From Arbacia lixula (Eukaryota > Echinodermata > Echinoidea > Arbacioida > Arbaciidae), in NCBI GenBank assembly GCA_963669155.1, contig OZ022586.1:19452307-19516306 (forward strand): a stretch of 64,000 nt of DNA. Direction: 5' to 3'. Within the stretch, counting starts at the first letter, position 1, and every line of letters starts with the position of its first letter. The translations under genes were made by a program, and so were the position numbers. Positions 29,561-41,120 of the stretch are shown here, piece after piece. The notes under the pieces were generated by a model. The model was not told where the DNA came from and did not search any database. It saw only the letters and a list, made by a program, of their open reading frames with translations.

Positions 29561-30205
29561 AAATACTGTTAGTTTGTGATGATAGCAAGGAGTGTGCATG
29601 TATGTGTTTGACCCCTTTCACACACCAAGCTTTTGTGCAACATTTGTTTTCATCAGATTCTTTTTAAATGTTTGTGATTAAATGATTAAATGATTTCTCG
29701 TTTGCTTGTTCACTGTGTGTTTGATCCAGACTAAACCAGTGTATTGTTCACGCTCTTTGCAACTGAGGACTCTATGCTTCTTTGCATGTTTATATTGTAG
29801 ACCGTGTCTGAGACATACTACATGTTGTAGTAGATGCATTTGTAGCATGTTCGCTGTAATATCAGTGCCACAGTGGTATTAATTCAGTGGATTATTTAAG
29901 GGACCTGTAGCATATTTGACTAAGGGATCAGTTTGAATTGATCATTTACAAAACCCAATTTGATTAACGATTGAACTATGAGATGTACTTTGCATGAAAG
30001 GTTTAGTTTTTTTTATAACGGGATATATAAATGAAGGATCAGATTTAATTGATCCTTTACAAGAAACAATTTGATTAATGGTTCTACGAGATGTACAGTG
30101 TACTTAGCCTGAAATGTATAGAGCAGACCACTAGCTCTTGAAATGCACCAATCCTGTTATCTTATTTAAACGCATCAGCTTGTATGATTCCCCGAGATGT
30201 GCGTG
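29561..30205. other. Spacer with faint repeats
   Basis: Phrases GATCAGTTTGAATTGATC (29927), GATCAGATTTAATTGATCC (30037) and GATCAATTTGAATGAATCC (30716) with following ACAATTTGATTAA/ATGTTGATTAC blocks indicate a dispersed or tandem unit. No gene. Confidence 0.4.
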
Positions 30206-30206
30206 T

Positions 30207-31128
30207 GATATGCATGAAATGTTGAGAGAAGACTGGAAAGTCCCCATGTAGTTTGGTGCGAAAGGGGAGATGATTGGGTGAGTAACAGGAGAGCCATCTT
30301 GCCATCACGGCATGCACAGTGTCCAGCCAATTTACCTCCATTTGCCTGATGAGCGCACTGCTCGTGAATGTTTCTGGATCGTAACATGATGTCATGATGG
30401 CCCAAAATTGCTCGTTTACTATCTCATTCAGACTAGGACTCCTCAGAGCAAACATACAGTAATCATTACAATGTATTTGGCTTTCAAATTGACAATCATG
30501 CTCTGTTCAAATCTTTATCAAATTTTTATCGCAAAATACATGTAGAAGGTACATTCCATTGTAAATTCAAATAAATGTAGTATTAAAGTATAAAATTTAG
30601 AGCAATAATTGTGCCAATTTGAAGAGCAAAAGTTTGAATAATTTGAAGTTTTAGTGATAATTGCCAGTCAAAGGATGTTCTTAGTGCACTGGTCTTGTTG
30701 TACATTTCAGTAGAGGATCAATTTGAATGAATCCTTAAAAAACATGTTGATTACCAGTTACATGTACCTTCTTAGTACCAAGCAATTCACAAAGTCAATT
30801 AAGGTTGAGGAAAGTATGAGGCTTAGGACAGTATGAGATTTTAAATAAAATGGAGAATAGACAGGTGATATCAGTCATGAAAAGAACAATAATATGAAGT
30901 GCAAATAGTAGCGTCTACATCATGAGACTACAGTAGGCCATGTACTATACTATAGCTGTTGATGAGTCTATAAGATGTAATTTATGTGAAAGGTTGAGAG
31001 ATGACTGTGGAACATCTCACAGTGGTCTGGTGTGAAAGGGGAGATCATTGGATGAGTAACGGGAGAGCCATCTTGTCATCACGGCCTGCACAGTGTCCAG
31101 CCAATTTACCTCCATTTGCCTGATGATG
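30207..31128. repeat. Direct duplication of a ~140-bp segment, 776 bp apart
   Basis: 30207-30352 and 30983-31128 share GAGAGCCATCTTG[C/T]CATCACGG, CACAGTGTCCAGCCAATTTA and CCTCCATTTGCCTGATGA with few changes, plus a looser upstream match (AAGGTTGAGAGATGACTG versus AATGTTGAGAGAAGACTG). The region between holds the second GATCAATTTGAA block, so a unit of about 780 bp may have been duplicated in tandem and then diverged. Confidence 0.7.
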
Positions 31129-31184
31129 TTTGGGGAAATGGAATCCGATTGGTCGCTGTCATATCTCGCTAGCAGAGGCCGAGT

Positions 31185-31287
31185 GTGAAGGCGTTGAAGG
31201 GAACTGACAGAGGTAGAGAGAGATGGGTAGAGAGAAAGTAATAGAAATAAAGGAAGAGAGAGAGAGTGTGTGTGTGAGAGAGAGAAG

Positions 31288-31322
<35 letters not shown>

Positions 31323-31404
31323 GAAAGAAAGGAGGAATCCATGTGGTGTGAAGGCGTTGAAAGGAACTGAGAGTGACACAGGCAAAGAGGGAGAGAGAGA
31401 GGGA

Positions 31405-31435
<31 letters not shown>

Positions 31436-31466
31436 GAAGGACGGTATAGAGAAATGAAAGTGGAGA

Positions 31467-31500
<34 letters not shown>
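31185..31500 (+). repeat. GA-rich microsatellite region
   Basis: GA runs at about 31257-31323, 31387-31438 and 31468-31500 are separated by two copies of AAGGCGTTGAA[G/A]GGAACTGA (31187 and 31352). The long Ser/Leu-rich minus-strand frames here are repeat translations. Confidence 0.9.
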
Positions 31501-31501
<1 letters not shown>

Positions 31502-31751
31502 GATGAACGAGTACGGGGAGGGGAAAGAAATGGTTGAACCAGGTGTAGAATGGCAGGTATCTTCTTTCAAAGCTGGTGCACTTTTTATTCTGAGGAAGAT
31601 AGGAGACAGCAGATCAGCCTCATCATGTTCACTTTCATTTGATCTTTGTGCTCTTTCTTCATCGTTATGTCGAGCATTGAAAGGCAGAGAGGACAGAAAG
31701 TGAAAATGCACTTTACTTGTCCTAAATGGTAAGGGGTAGAAGTAGTAATGA
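31501..31751. other. Spacer, nothing recognised
   Basis: Ends with a GGTAGAAGTAGTAATG phrase shared with the dispersed repeat at 38880 and 48640. Confidence 0.3.
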
Positions 31752-32046
31752 ATACGGGCCTGGGGTACGTTTCACCAAGCTGTTCTTAAGCTATGAACGA
31801 CTCCTCGCACGACTGGTGAACAGTTCTTTTGCTACATGTAAATCAGATTCTCAATGATTTAGGTTCCCATCAGATACAATTGAAATCTGATTCTTGTAAA
31901 TAAAAATTCTTGTTGCTAACAAGCATTTGAATACAAAAGTTAACTCCCACTTTGTTGAAACATTTAGCTCATGTTGAAAAATTTAGGTCACCAGTAATGC
32001 GTAAAGTCGGTTGAAGCTTTCAAACAGTTTGGTGAAATATTACTGC
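31752..32046. mobile_element. Possible degenerate copy of the GTTTCACCAAGCTGTT element
   Basis: The left end GGGGTACGTTTCACCAAGCTGTT matches the element at 47477. A possible right end AACAGTTTGGTGAAATA lies at 32022-32038. The interior shares CAGATTCTCAATGA with its counterpart. The match is partial. Confidence 0.45.
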
Positions 32047-32319
32047 AGTAATTGTTACAGAAGTATCATATTCCTGGGTGGAGAGCGGCATCTCTAAACT
32101 AAATTATGTCAATAAAATGGAATACAATTTGTGTATGTGCTGATGTATAATGTTGTAATGATTCCAATACAAATATTTCAGTTACCTGATTAGGTTCACA
32201 GACACATGTATATGTTGTGCCCTGCTGTAATGTTGAATTTAATCATGTACTTGAGATCTGTTCTCTGCCGTGACCAGACGGCATATCCACACTCAATGGG
32301 AATGTGATACTCCACATTT
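32047..32319. other. Spacer, nothing recognised
   Basis: No supported feature. Confidence 0.3.
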
Positions 32320-32512
32320 AGCTTGGCTTAAAGGTTGTTGGGCATTTTAAATCCAAAAAAATAATTGTCAATAAATGGGTCTGGCTGCACTAGACTAATC
32401 ATTCCTCAGGTTTTCATTCACCTCGACTGAGAAAATAGGAGACTGATACAGTGACTAGTCTTAGAGTACTAGACTCTTTTTTTTTTATAGAAATACTTAA
32501 CAGCCTGGAAGC
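32320..32512 (-). mobile_element. Family A MITE, reverse copy
   Basis: The AATGGGTCTGGCTGCACTAG-ACTAATCATTC block comes first and GTGACTAGTCTTAGAGTACT-AGACTC second, the reverse of the 11015 copy. Ends TAGCTTGGCTTAAAGGTTGT and AACAGCCTGGAAGCAG are worn. Confidence 0.75.
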
Positions 32513-32639
32513 AGTACTACATATTGAGAGCTGAGTTGAGTTTCTTTTCATCTCTCTTCACCTCTCGGTCTGTTCTTCAGTGATCAGAGGCAGCATTACT
32601 CTACCTTCAACATTGCTCAGATTCCTCCCTCTCTACATC

Positions 32640-32640
32640 C

Positions 32641-32688
<48 letters not shown>

Positions 32689-32787
32689 ACTCTCTCTCAC
32701 TCTCTCTCTCACTCTCTCTCTCCTTTACCTTCTCTCCCCCTCTCTCTCTCCCTCTCTCTTCCCCCCCCCCTCTCTCGTTCTCGCTCT

Positions 32788-32818
<31 letters not shown>

Positions 32819-32872
32819 CATCTCCATCTCTCTCTTTCTCCCCCCTCTCCTTTTCTCTCTCCCTCTTTTGTT
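32640..32872 (+). repeat. (CT)n microsatellite region
   Basis: About 230 bases are almost entirely CT, with TCTCTC runs interrupted by CCC and CA. Frames on either strand are repeat translations. Confidence 0.95.
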
Positions 32873-33061
32873 AACTTAAAATTTATGATCACTCTGCCAT
32901 TGTTTCAGTCCTCAAAATTGCAAACTATTTTTATCCACATCAAGAGGAGATCAAGATGTCAGATATTTCAGAGATGTTCATGTTAAAACTTGACAGTTAG
33001 AGTGTGACATTACATACACCGTACGTGTAAGAATTTTGCTCTATTTCTACCCAGGTATATT

Positions 33062-33266
33062 TAGTCTGGTTCCAGGCTGTTGGTCATTTCCAATCCAAAC
33101 TGCATTATTAAAAACAAACAGGTCTGCATGCAGTAGACTGATCATTCTTGACTTCTGCTTTGGCTCATCCATATGGGACAGAGGAAGCAATGAGAAGGAT
33201 AAAATTGTAAGACTGTGTTGTTTCAGCTTGGATTAAAAATGTGCAACAGCCTTGAAGCTAAACTAA
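33062..33266 (-). mobile_element. Family A MITE, reverse copy
   Basis: The left end TAGTCTGGTTCCAGGCTGTT, the interior AACAGGTCTGCATGCAGTAG-ACTGATCATTC, and the right end CAACAGCCTTGAAGCTAAACTA are recognisable. Confidence 0.75.
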
Positions 33267-33639
33267 GGGACATGTACATTGGATATATATTTCACAGTCA
33301 TTTTCACATGTATAACATTGTACTAAGAAGCGTCTGTAAAATATCTCTCTCATGATATCAACGACGATATTCTCAAGTGCTGCAGTCAAAGTTTGCTGCA
33401 TTGGATAACATGTTTAAAATATAAACATAAAAAATAAATATGAGAATGCACAAATGTAGGATTTCTCGATCTCTGCACATGTTCCCATGGTGATTGTTTA
33501 TGTTCCGAGGATAATCTTTAGGGCATCCAATACAGAAAGCTTCTACACCCCAGCTTAGCCTACTTCTTGGAGTAACATGGCTTCTCACGCTGCAGATTGA
33601 TCAAACATGTGGTGGAGAGTAGTGCTGAATCTACTGGAG
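33267..33639. other. Spacer, nothing recognised
   Basis: No supported feature. Confidence 0.3.
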
Positions 33640-33659
33640 GCAGGGTAGGAGAGAGAGAG

Positions 33660-33726
<67 letters not shown>

Positions 33727-33775
33727 CAGAGAGAGACAGACAGAGAGGGGGAGAGAGAGACAGACGGACAGAGGC

Positions 33776-33831
<56 letters not shown>

Positions 33832-34155
33832 GGACAGAGGCAGAGACAGAGAGAGAAAGGGGGAGGGAGACAAACAGGCAGAGAGAAAGAGAGGGAAAGA
33901 GAGAGATTGAGAGGGGAAGGGAGAAAGAAAAAAAAGAATGAGAGGGAAAGAGAGAGAGACAGAGACAGATACAGATAGACACAGGGAGGGAAAGAGAGAC
34001 AGACAGACAAGGAAGAGAGATAGAGAGAGACAGAAAGGGAGAGAGAGAGAGAGAGAGGGAGACAGAGACAGATGGACACAGGGAGAGAAAGGGACAAACA
34101 GACAGAAAGACAGAGAGAAAGAGATAGATGGAAAGAGAGACAGACAGACATATGG

Positions 34156-34220
<65 letters not shown>

Positions 34221-34310
34221 AGACAGGTAGACAGACAGGACAGAGGAAGAGATAGATAGAGAAAGACAGGGAAAGACAGAGCGGGAGAGAAGGAGAGAGT
34301 GAGGTCAAAG
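33640..34310 (+). repeat. Long polypurine (GA/GACA) tract (~670 bp)
   Basis: Nearly every base is A or G apart from scattered C and T in GACAGA, GATAGA and GACGGA units. Pure GA runs lie at about 33669-33721, 33784-33830 and 34156-34213. Minus-strand frames of up to 301 codons (Ser/Leu/Cys-rich) and plus-strand Arg/Glu frames are repeat translations and not genes. Confidence 0.95.
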
Positions 34311-37148
34311 GAAATTGACCTTCTGACCTCTCACTTCCAGGGTACATTATTTTAACTGCAGGTGGAATCTCACAGTTCAAGTCCAAGTTTCCTTTCCAAG
34401 GCAGCAAGCAGTGAGTGGGCGAAGTGAGAGTGAACTGTAGGAAGAGTGCACAGGCACCAGTATGGTTGGAACTTGGAAGGTTGAAACAGTATAATCCCAT
34501 TGCAAAATTGAAATACTTCATCAGGGCTCCAAACAAACATTTACAAAGGGGGTCTATAGATGTGATTCTAATATATGCATACTTGTAGGTCCCCTTTCCT
34601 ATTCTCTAGATTTCATTGGTCCGCAGTTCTAATTTAGGTGGTAGTGTCGAACCCTGCATATGGCTATGTGCCTACAAACTAGTGTATATGTATGATTGGA
34701 ACTTCTGATAGTCTCATTGCGAAATGAAAATACTTCTTATAGTAAGTAATCTCTAGAAAAGTTTAAGTTGAATGTTTGTGATTACTTTTATGCAAATATG
34801 TTGGTGGAGGGGAGGTTGAAGTGCATGTGGGATAGGGGAGGGGGCGGGGGGTGGGGGGGGGGGGGTAGGAAAGAGACAGAAAGAGACTCTCATTCACTCT
34901 TTTTGCACAAATACATGTACTACCCACTCGCCCTATCCACACAATCATGGCCCCGCCCTGTGATGTACCATAAGGAAGTTTCACCTCTGGACTCCTACAG
35001 TCCACACCCAGTCAGTGTTTAATGAGACTCACAAAGCACAGGTGCTATTAAAGATCAAGGGACTTCCCCCTCATAGGAGAGAACAAATACTGTTCAACGA
35101 ACGAGGAAGTCAGACGATCCGAATGGGCTTGAGTTCATTCATAATCAAGGCCGTTTTTCCAAAAATTGTCAACGAGTCAGATTCTCAAAAGGACCCGTCT
35201 TTATCAGCCTGAAGTTGAAAAATAGTTTACTTTATTGTGATCTGGCTTTGTTTAGTGTTTCATGCAGTTTAATGGGTTACAGAATAGCGCTCTATTTGCA
35301 TCTTCGTCCCAACCCAAATCTGTATGTAAAATAGGGCACAATTTGGTCTGGAAATCTTCCCACAAAATCTCTGGCTTAACAGCTAAACATCGTGCTATTT
35401 TTTTTGGGGGGGCATGATCATTAGTCCAAAATTTTTCCTTAGATCGTGAGCTACTGTACATGTATGTTACAGTGTGCAGGAGATCCTGCACTGCATCCCA
35501 AAAACAGTTGGAACTTGGAAGGCTCATCAGCTGTATGTTAGGAGTGAGCAAAATAATGTGTTATTTGGTGGTTTTGTTCTAATGAAGACACAGTTTCAAC
35601 TGCGGGCTAACTTCCTAGATTTTATCACTTAATAGCATGTTATTTTAGTCCACTTTGGGCTGGTTTAGACCCACCCTATGAAGTCTTGAATGCTGTGAAG
35701 TTTCGATGTTCCATTGCTTCAAAGCTACACTCCTTCTGTGCCGTAAACCACAATTTCAATTTCGGGCTTATTTCCTAGATCAGAAAATAACATGCTTTTT
35801 TTTCATCATCAGGTTGGTAGAGACCCACTTAAAAGCCATACATCCTGAACCAGGATCTTTGGGGGGAATTAATGTACCTTATTTGTCCATGATTGTACAT
35901 TGAACCAAGGATATATCCTCGATTGTACACTACTTGCCACATTATTGTATGTTCTGTGTTTGACAGAAGTTCATTATGTATTCAGGGGAGTAGAATTTTG
36001 GGAAAGTGCCTCAGGATGATTTTTTTTTAGATAAGGATTCATTGATCTGAATTCTCAGAGGAAGGCACTTAATCTCTGGTTTGTATTAAGTCTCTCAGTA
36101 TCAAGCCACTAAAATTCAACTTAGTTTGTACGCATTTTGTGTGTCAGAGGTGATGAGAGGGTTAACACTTGATGTGCGACTAATGCATTTCTGCACAAGG
36201 AACGCACACAAATCCCATAGAGCTGCAATTCATCTGGGATACGAAGGGTCAAAAATAGTGCATGTACTGAAACGTTTGGACTAAAGCACTTTTTAATCAT
36301 ACAAATGACGTGGAATGTTGCAGGTAGAGAATCATTTTTTATGGTGTTGGAGGTCTGTCCCATTCCTCAGTTTGGAGACAAGTTAACTTGAGAGGGATGT
36401 TACAATTATAGCTCTGAGTACAAGAACATGTCATGCATCTTTGTGCACCATCTCCACTCATTGGGGAGTACATGTATTCCTTGCCCGCTTCACGACATTG
36501 TCACTGTGTCAAGATCATGTGACAAAGTACTTGCGATTGATTCTGAGTGACGCCAGACTGCCAAGAAATTCTGGGTGTATTTGCCTAGAATGAGTTGGAG
36601 CGGGACTTTTCGCTATTAACTAATTTAGACTCTTTCCGTCTGACTGAGCAATTATGGAATCAAATATATGCATGGAATGCACATCATGATTGTTCGCACG
36701 TACAGTGTAGTCTTACCACACCCTTTGTGCGTCTCCTTCGCTCATTGAAAAGAGGGAAATTTTGTTGTTAACATTACAAATCCAGCTCTGCTTTATATGA
36801 ATCAATAAATCTATTCTCATCATTAGTCATACCATTGTACTGGAGGGAGAAGGGATTTCCCCTTATTGCTCAATAATGTAGACCAGCTTTGTATGATAAT
36901 CGCATGGTTGGAATGTTGCCTTATTTGGTTCTTTTGATATCAAGTATTAACTATTTATTCATAAATAGACTTGCACTGTTCTCCCTGGAGGCCCTGTGTA
37001 GAGATAGTACAAGCATGAATATAGATAAATACAAGCAAATGCTTATGACAAGGCTGTAAAGTAAGCCAAAATGGTAACAAAGATCAGTTGTTGTATAACA
37101 TGACAGAAGTGTGTATTTTTTTCACCAGTATTGCATGCCAGTCCAGAG
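34311..37148. other. Non-coding stretch with worn dispersed repeats
   Basis: A G-rich patch lies at about 34828-34866. At 35225-35850 there are three loosely related units with phrases GAAGACACAGTTTCAACTGC, GGGCTAACTTCCTAGAT and GGGCTTATTTCCTAGATCAG, also seen near 7660 and 47.1 kb. No frame looks like a gene. Confidence 0.4.
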
Positions 37149-37303
37149 CAGGGAAAAAATTAATTCAGAATCTTATTAGGGGCTTCTTTTTGAGCACATT
37201 GGCCATTTGGCTACAATATTACAATGTGTCTATGGGAGTTTCGGGGTCTCTTTTAACATTTTCCAGGGCTCTTTTAAAGCATTTTGGGAGCAAAATCGCC
37301 CCT
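37149..37303 (+). mobile_element. hAT-like non-autonomous element, copy 3 (right end lost)
   Basis: It starts CAGGGAAAAAATTAATTCAG and contains the conserved interior ACAATGTGTCTATGGGAGTT and ATTTTCCAGGGCTCTTTTAA, but stops after GCAAAATCGCCCCTGAG without the CCCCTG terminus in the usual place. Confidence 0.65.
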
Positions 37304-38259
37304 GAGTTGTGATTAAACGCAAAGTTGCCTTTGATTTTAATGAGTAACATTTAATTTCAAGGAGTTGTGTTTTACTTACTATCAATGGTAACTTATAGTG
37401 CAAGATGGCCAAGGTCTAGTAAAGATATCAAAATTTGCAATGGAACTGCATAAAGTTTGAGGATTAATTGTGTCCTGTAAGGTCTTGAAGTGTATTCATA
37501 GCACATCAATTGTCCGAAGAGCAGATTGTATGGGAGTCATGCTACTTACAGGTGTAGTATTTGAGCGGGGTAAAAAAGCCAGCCTGCATGTATGCAGGCT
37601 CAGTACAGAAGGGGTTAACTTTTCGTGATGTTGTCATACATTGTCTTCGTTGTGCACTCAGTTACATGTAACTGGGGCAAACAGTATTCCCTAGTCTCTT
37701 GTATTGTCACAATTACATCTAGTATCCTATCTAATGCACTTCATACAGAGATGAAGCCGTTTCTCCACGTAAAGTACATCCATTATACATCACCAGTGCT
37801 ATACAGTCCCTCAACGTTTAGCCTTGCTGCCAAGCTGTCAAGTGCATTGAAAATCACCAAGTCTGGACAGTACGAAGTGTATAGTAACAAGGAAGTCTGG
37901 AAATGAAGTCTAATCCCTCTTCTGTTTTGGGAAAATATAATAGTGAAGAGCGTTTAGTCTTATTTCCAAACTAAGTTGTGTTTAGACTCATTTGTGTTCA
38001 GACGCAGTTGGACAAATGCACCGGACCTGAATCATAGGCTACTCGACTTTGTATGGTGTATGAACTACACATCCTGCACAAATGTACATTGTGCACTATG
38101 TATACTATGGAGTTTGCAGACTTGGTGTTATTTTCACATAGCCTTGAGCAGGTATTAGCTCAAGTTCAAGGGGTTTCCTACTGTCTCTTCATACTGGTTG
38201 AGAGAGAGCTGAGATCGTCTTGAGAAAACGTGGTTCCCAGTCCCAAGACACCAATTCAC
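37304..38259. other. Non-coding stretch, possible worn family A piece
   Basis: At about 37815-37975 a TTAGCCTTGCTGCCAAGCTGT start suggests a badly worn family A copy. A small palindrome AGCCTGCATGTATGCAGGCT sits at 37582-37601. No gene. Confidence 0.35.
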
Positions 38260-38456
38260 TAGCCTGGCTTTCAGGCTTTTCAGCATTTCTAGACCAAACT
38301 TTTAAAGAGCAGGGTCTGGCTGCACTAGACTAATCATTCTCAATTTGTTTGTCTGGTTTGAAGAGAGAGGAATGATAAAGTGAATCGTGATATGAGTATG
38401 AGAATCTACTATTTAGTTTGGATTAGAAAATGTCTAACAATCTGAAAGCCAGCCTA
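38260..38456 (-). mobile_element. Family A MITE, reverse copy
   Basis: The left end TAGCCTGGCTTTCAGGCTTT, the interior AGGGTCTGGCTGCACTAG-ACTAATCATTCTC, and the right end AACAATCTGAAAGCCAGCCTA are clear. Confidence 0.8.
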
Positions 38457-38520
38457 CCACTTAACAAGTACTTTGAGTGTCTGCGTGTCTTGTACGTCTT
38501 CAAATACTTCAACATTAGGT

Positions 38521-38863
38521 TAACTCATTATGTGCAATTGAGGCATTTTTGCACTGGTAAAAAAAATACCATTCCCATATTGTAGTATAGAGGCTAGCCG
38601 AGAACTTCTTTAACTCTTCTTTTGCACCGGTAATTCACATGATCACCATAGGGCAGTATGAAGTCTGGTAGAGAAGGAGTTAACTCTTTATATGCAATTG
38701 AAACATTTATGTACTGGTAAAAAAACACACCATTCACATAGGGTAGTATGGAGTCTAGCAGAGAACTTCTTTAACTCTTTCAAGTGCCATTGAGGTATTT
38801 TTGCATTGGTAGTTCACATGATTCTCATATGGGCAGTATATGGAGTCTGGCAGAGAAGGAGTT
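38521..38863 (+). repeat. Tandem array, ~80-91 bp unit, about four copies
   Basis: TAACTC anchors occur at 38521, 38611, 38691 and 38772. Units carry GCAATTGAGGCATTTTTGCA, CTGGTAAAAAA or GGTA[G/A]TTCACATGAT, and GGGCAGTATG[A/G]AGTCTGG followed by AGAGAA. Copies 1 and 3 are most alike, as are 2 and 4, so the higher-order unit is about 165 bp. Confidence 0.8.
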
Positions 38864-38869
38864 AGAGGC

Positions 38870-39062
38870 AAGAAGTGGTAGAAGTGGTAATGATTGTGGG
38901 CCATAATCTTGGCAGAACTATTCTCTCATCATAACTGGGTTTGGGTTTTGTTAAATTTTAGTGATTTAATGATGTTTAGATGATTTTTTCTGGATCTTGA
39001 AATCCAATAGGAATTGGACCCATTGTAATGGCAGAATGGATCATATACTGTAGTCTTTACTA
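38870..39062. repeat. Dispersed repeat J, copy
   Basis: It contains AGAAGTGGTAATGATTGTGG, GATGATTTTTTCTGGATCTT-GAAATC and AATTGGACCCATTGTAATGG, followed by the TACTGTAGTCTTTACT phrase. The same series of phrases recurs near 48.65, 48.9, 53.3-55.9 and 57.7 kb. The element type is unknown. Confidence 0.6.
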
Positions 39063-39132
39063 GAAGAGAGTGGATGAGAGAGACAGAGATAGAGGATGAT
39101 GGGGGAGGAAGGAGGGAGAACGGGGAAGAATA

Positions 39133-39192
<60 letters not shown>

Positions 39193-40062
39193 GAGAGAGA
39201 GATAGAGAGAGAGAGAGACAAAGAGAGAGGGGAAGTGAGATGCATGTAATGACAATGTTAGATAGAGAGATGAGTAAGAAGGAGAGAGTGTAAAAGAGAA
39301 GGAAGAATATAATAGAAAGAGAGAGAGAAAAAAAGTGAGGGGCAGGGAGATAAAGACTTTAAGAAATGATAGATAGAGTAGAGTAGTCAGCAGGGAGCAA
39401 ATGAAGGGGGAAAGAGTGGATGAGTTAATCAGAGATAGACAGTGATTGAGAGAGAGAGAGAGAGAGAGAGAAGGGAGGGGTGGGGTGGGAGGAAGAAAGA
39501 GAGTAGAGTGGTGAGCAGGGAGCAAATGAAGGGGGGGGGGGGGGAGAATGGATAAGTAGGAGACAGATTAAGTTGGATGGCAAGCGCCATGCGTCCCAAG
39601 GAATGGATGAGTAGGAAAGAGATCTCAAATGATGGAGTATGGTAGAGAGAGGAAGAGCATAACAGTTGGAGGGAGAAAAAAGTGCTAAGGACAGATAGAA
39701 AGAAAACATTAGATGAAGAAAAGAGGGAGAGAATGTTAACTGGTGAATGGAAGGAGCAGGTGATAGGGAGAATGTATGAGTGTGAGAGAGATCTAGATAG
39801 AAAATGATAGATAGAGGGGGGAGGGGAGAAGAAGGGAATGTATCTGAGTGAGAAAGGATGTAATAGAAAAATATAGAAAAAGAGACAAAAAGAAAAGGAG
39901 AGTGGATGAGTTGAACAGAGATGTAGACCATGATAGATAGAGAGACAGACAGACAGAAATAAAGAGAGAGAGAGAGAAAAAAAGAAAGAGAGGGGGAAGA
40001 GAGAGAGAGGGGAAAAGGAGAGAGTGGAGTGGTGAATGGGGAGCAAGATGAAGGGGTAGAGA
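39063..40062 (+). repeat. Purine-rich region with GA microsatellites (~1 kb)
   Basis: GA runs lie at about 39137-39189, 39447-39471 and 39962-39977 inside a region that is mostly A and G. A GGCAAGCGCCA[T/A]GCGTCCCA block occurs at 39579 and again at 40099, about 520 bp apart, with GATGAGTAGGA/GATGAGCAGGA neighbours, indicating an internal duplication. The Ser/Leu/Pro-rich minus-strand frames (up to 229 codons) are repeat translations. Confidence 0.85.
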
Positions 40063-40658
40063 ATGGATGAGCAGGAGACAGAATGGCTGACTGGGATGGC
40101 AAGCGCCAAGCGTCCCAAGGAAAGATGAGCGACGAGTGGCGAGCACTATAACAAATGAGGGAGCCTTCAGCGATGTAACGAGTCTTGAGCCCACGATGCC
40201 AGGCGGGCTCTGCTCAAAGCCCTCTCGATCAATCCCTGGTCGTGGTAGGATGTATTAATAGCAGCGTCAGGAAAAGACACTAATAGGCTCGGCTGCAAGA
40301 CGTGCCAAGAGGGAAATGGGAAGTGAGTTGTGGGTAAACCGAGCCGGCCGTGCTGTGCTGTTGGCGTGCGTGCCCTGGCTAAACATGAATCTTAGTGTAC
40401 TCACCACCCGACCGACCGACTGACGCTCTCTGCGTGCTGACACACCTCAGCTATCTAGCCCATGCTTCTCCAACCGGTCAGTCTCTGTACTATACGCACA
40501 GCTGGAAGTAAAGCTCTGGACTTGTACTCTAATAGGGAGCTGTCTTGCAGTCTTTTTCAAAGGATTATATCGTGGATACCAATTTTCATGTATGTCTCTA
40601 CTCTCTGCTTTGGATTTTTATGAACTTGTGAACTGACAGAAAGTGGTGACTATACCAG
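40063..40658 (+). promoter_or_regulatory. Candidate promoter / first non-coding exon ending in a splice donor
   Basis: After 39-40 kb of AT-rich and purine-rich DNA this stretch becomes balanced and locally GC-rich with several CpGs (GAGCCGGCCGTGC, CACCCGACCGACCGAC, CAACCGGTCAGT). It ends in CTATACCAG followed by GTAAGG at 40659. It lies on the same strand as, and 18 kb upstream of, the first CYRI coding exon. It could be an alternative first exon of that gene, but no transcript evidence is visible, so the call is tentative. Confidence 0.3.
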
Positions 40659-41120
40659 GTAAGGTATTAGTAATTTGGTGTTTTGACCTGTAATCATAGG
40701 AAGCTCCGAGGGTGGATAAGGAATACCAAGCTGAAATTGGAGGAAGAGAATTGAGTTTTCATTCAATGGATTTTATCATGGATTTTTTTTTATACAATTG
40801 TGAGCTGACCGTTACATGCAAGTTTGGCCTCCATATCAAGTGATAGTTGTTTTGACCTATGATCAGCAGCTGGATTAGAAAGTGTCTTGTATTCTTCTTC
40901 TCATTATGGTTGATTATTGATAGGGTCTCTATGTGCTGCAAGAGACTATGATGTGTTCTTTTTACCAAGAATTACAGGTAATCAAAAATGTATTGATAAT
41001 TGGCTTAGGTGCAGTGTAGGGTCAATATTCAAAATATTCCAAATACCTGTAGTCACCCATTGCACCGTCCCTTTAAAAATGACGATTGGAAACAGCATGA
41101 AGAACATGAATAATGTGTGT
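40659..41120. other. Spacer, nothing recognised
   Basis: AT-rich, without element ends. The word ATTGTGAGCTGACCG near 40797 echoes TTGTGAACTGACAG at 40626. Confidence 0.3.

Noticed and set aside
33585..34536. Open frames up to 301 codons on the minus strand
   Set aside because: Translations of GA/GACA repeats.
39425..40118. Two overlapping minus-strand frames of 225 and 229 codons
   Set aside because: Low-complexity Ser/Leu/Pro translations of a purine-rich region; two frames open at once is typical of repeats.
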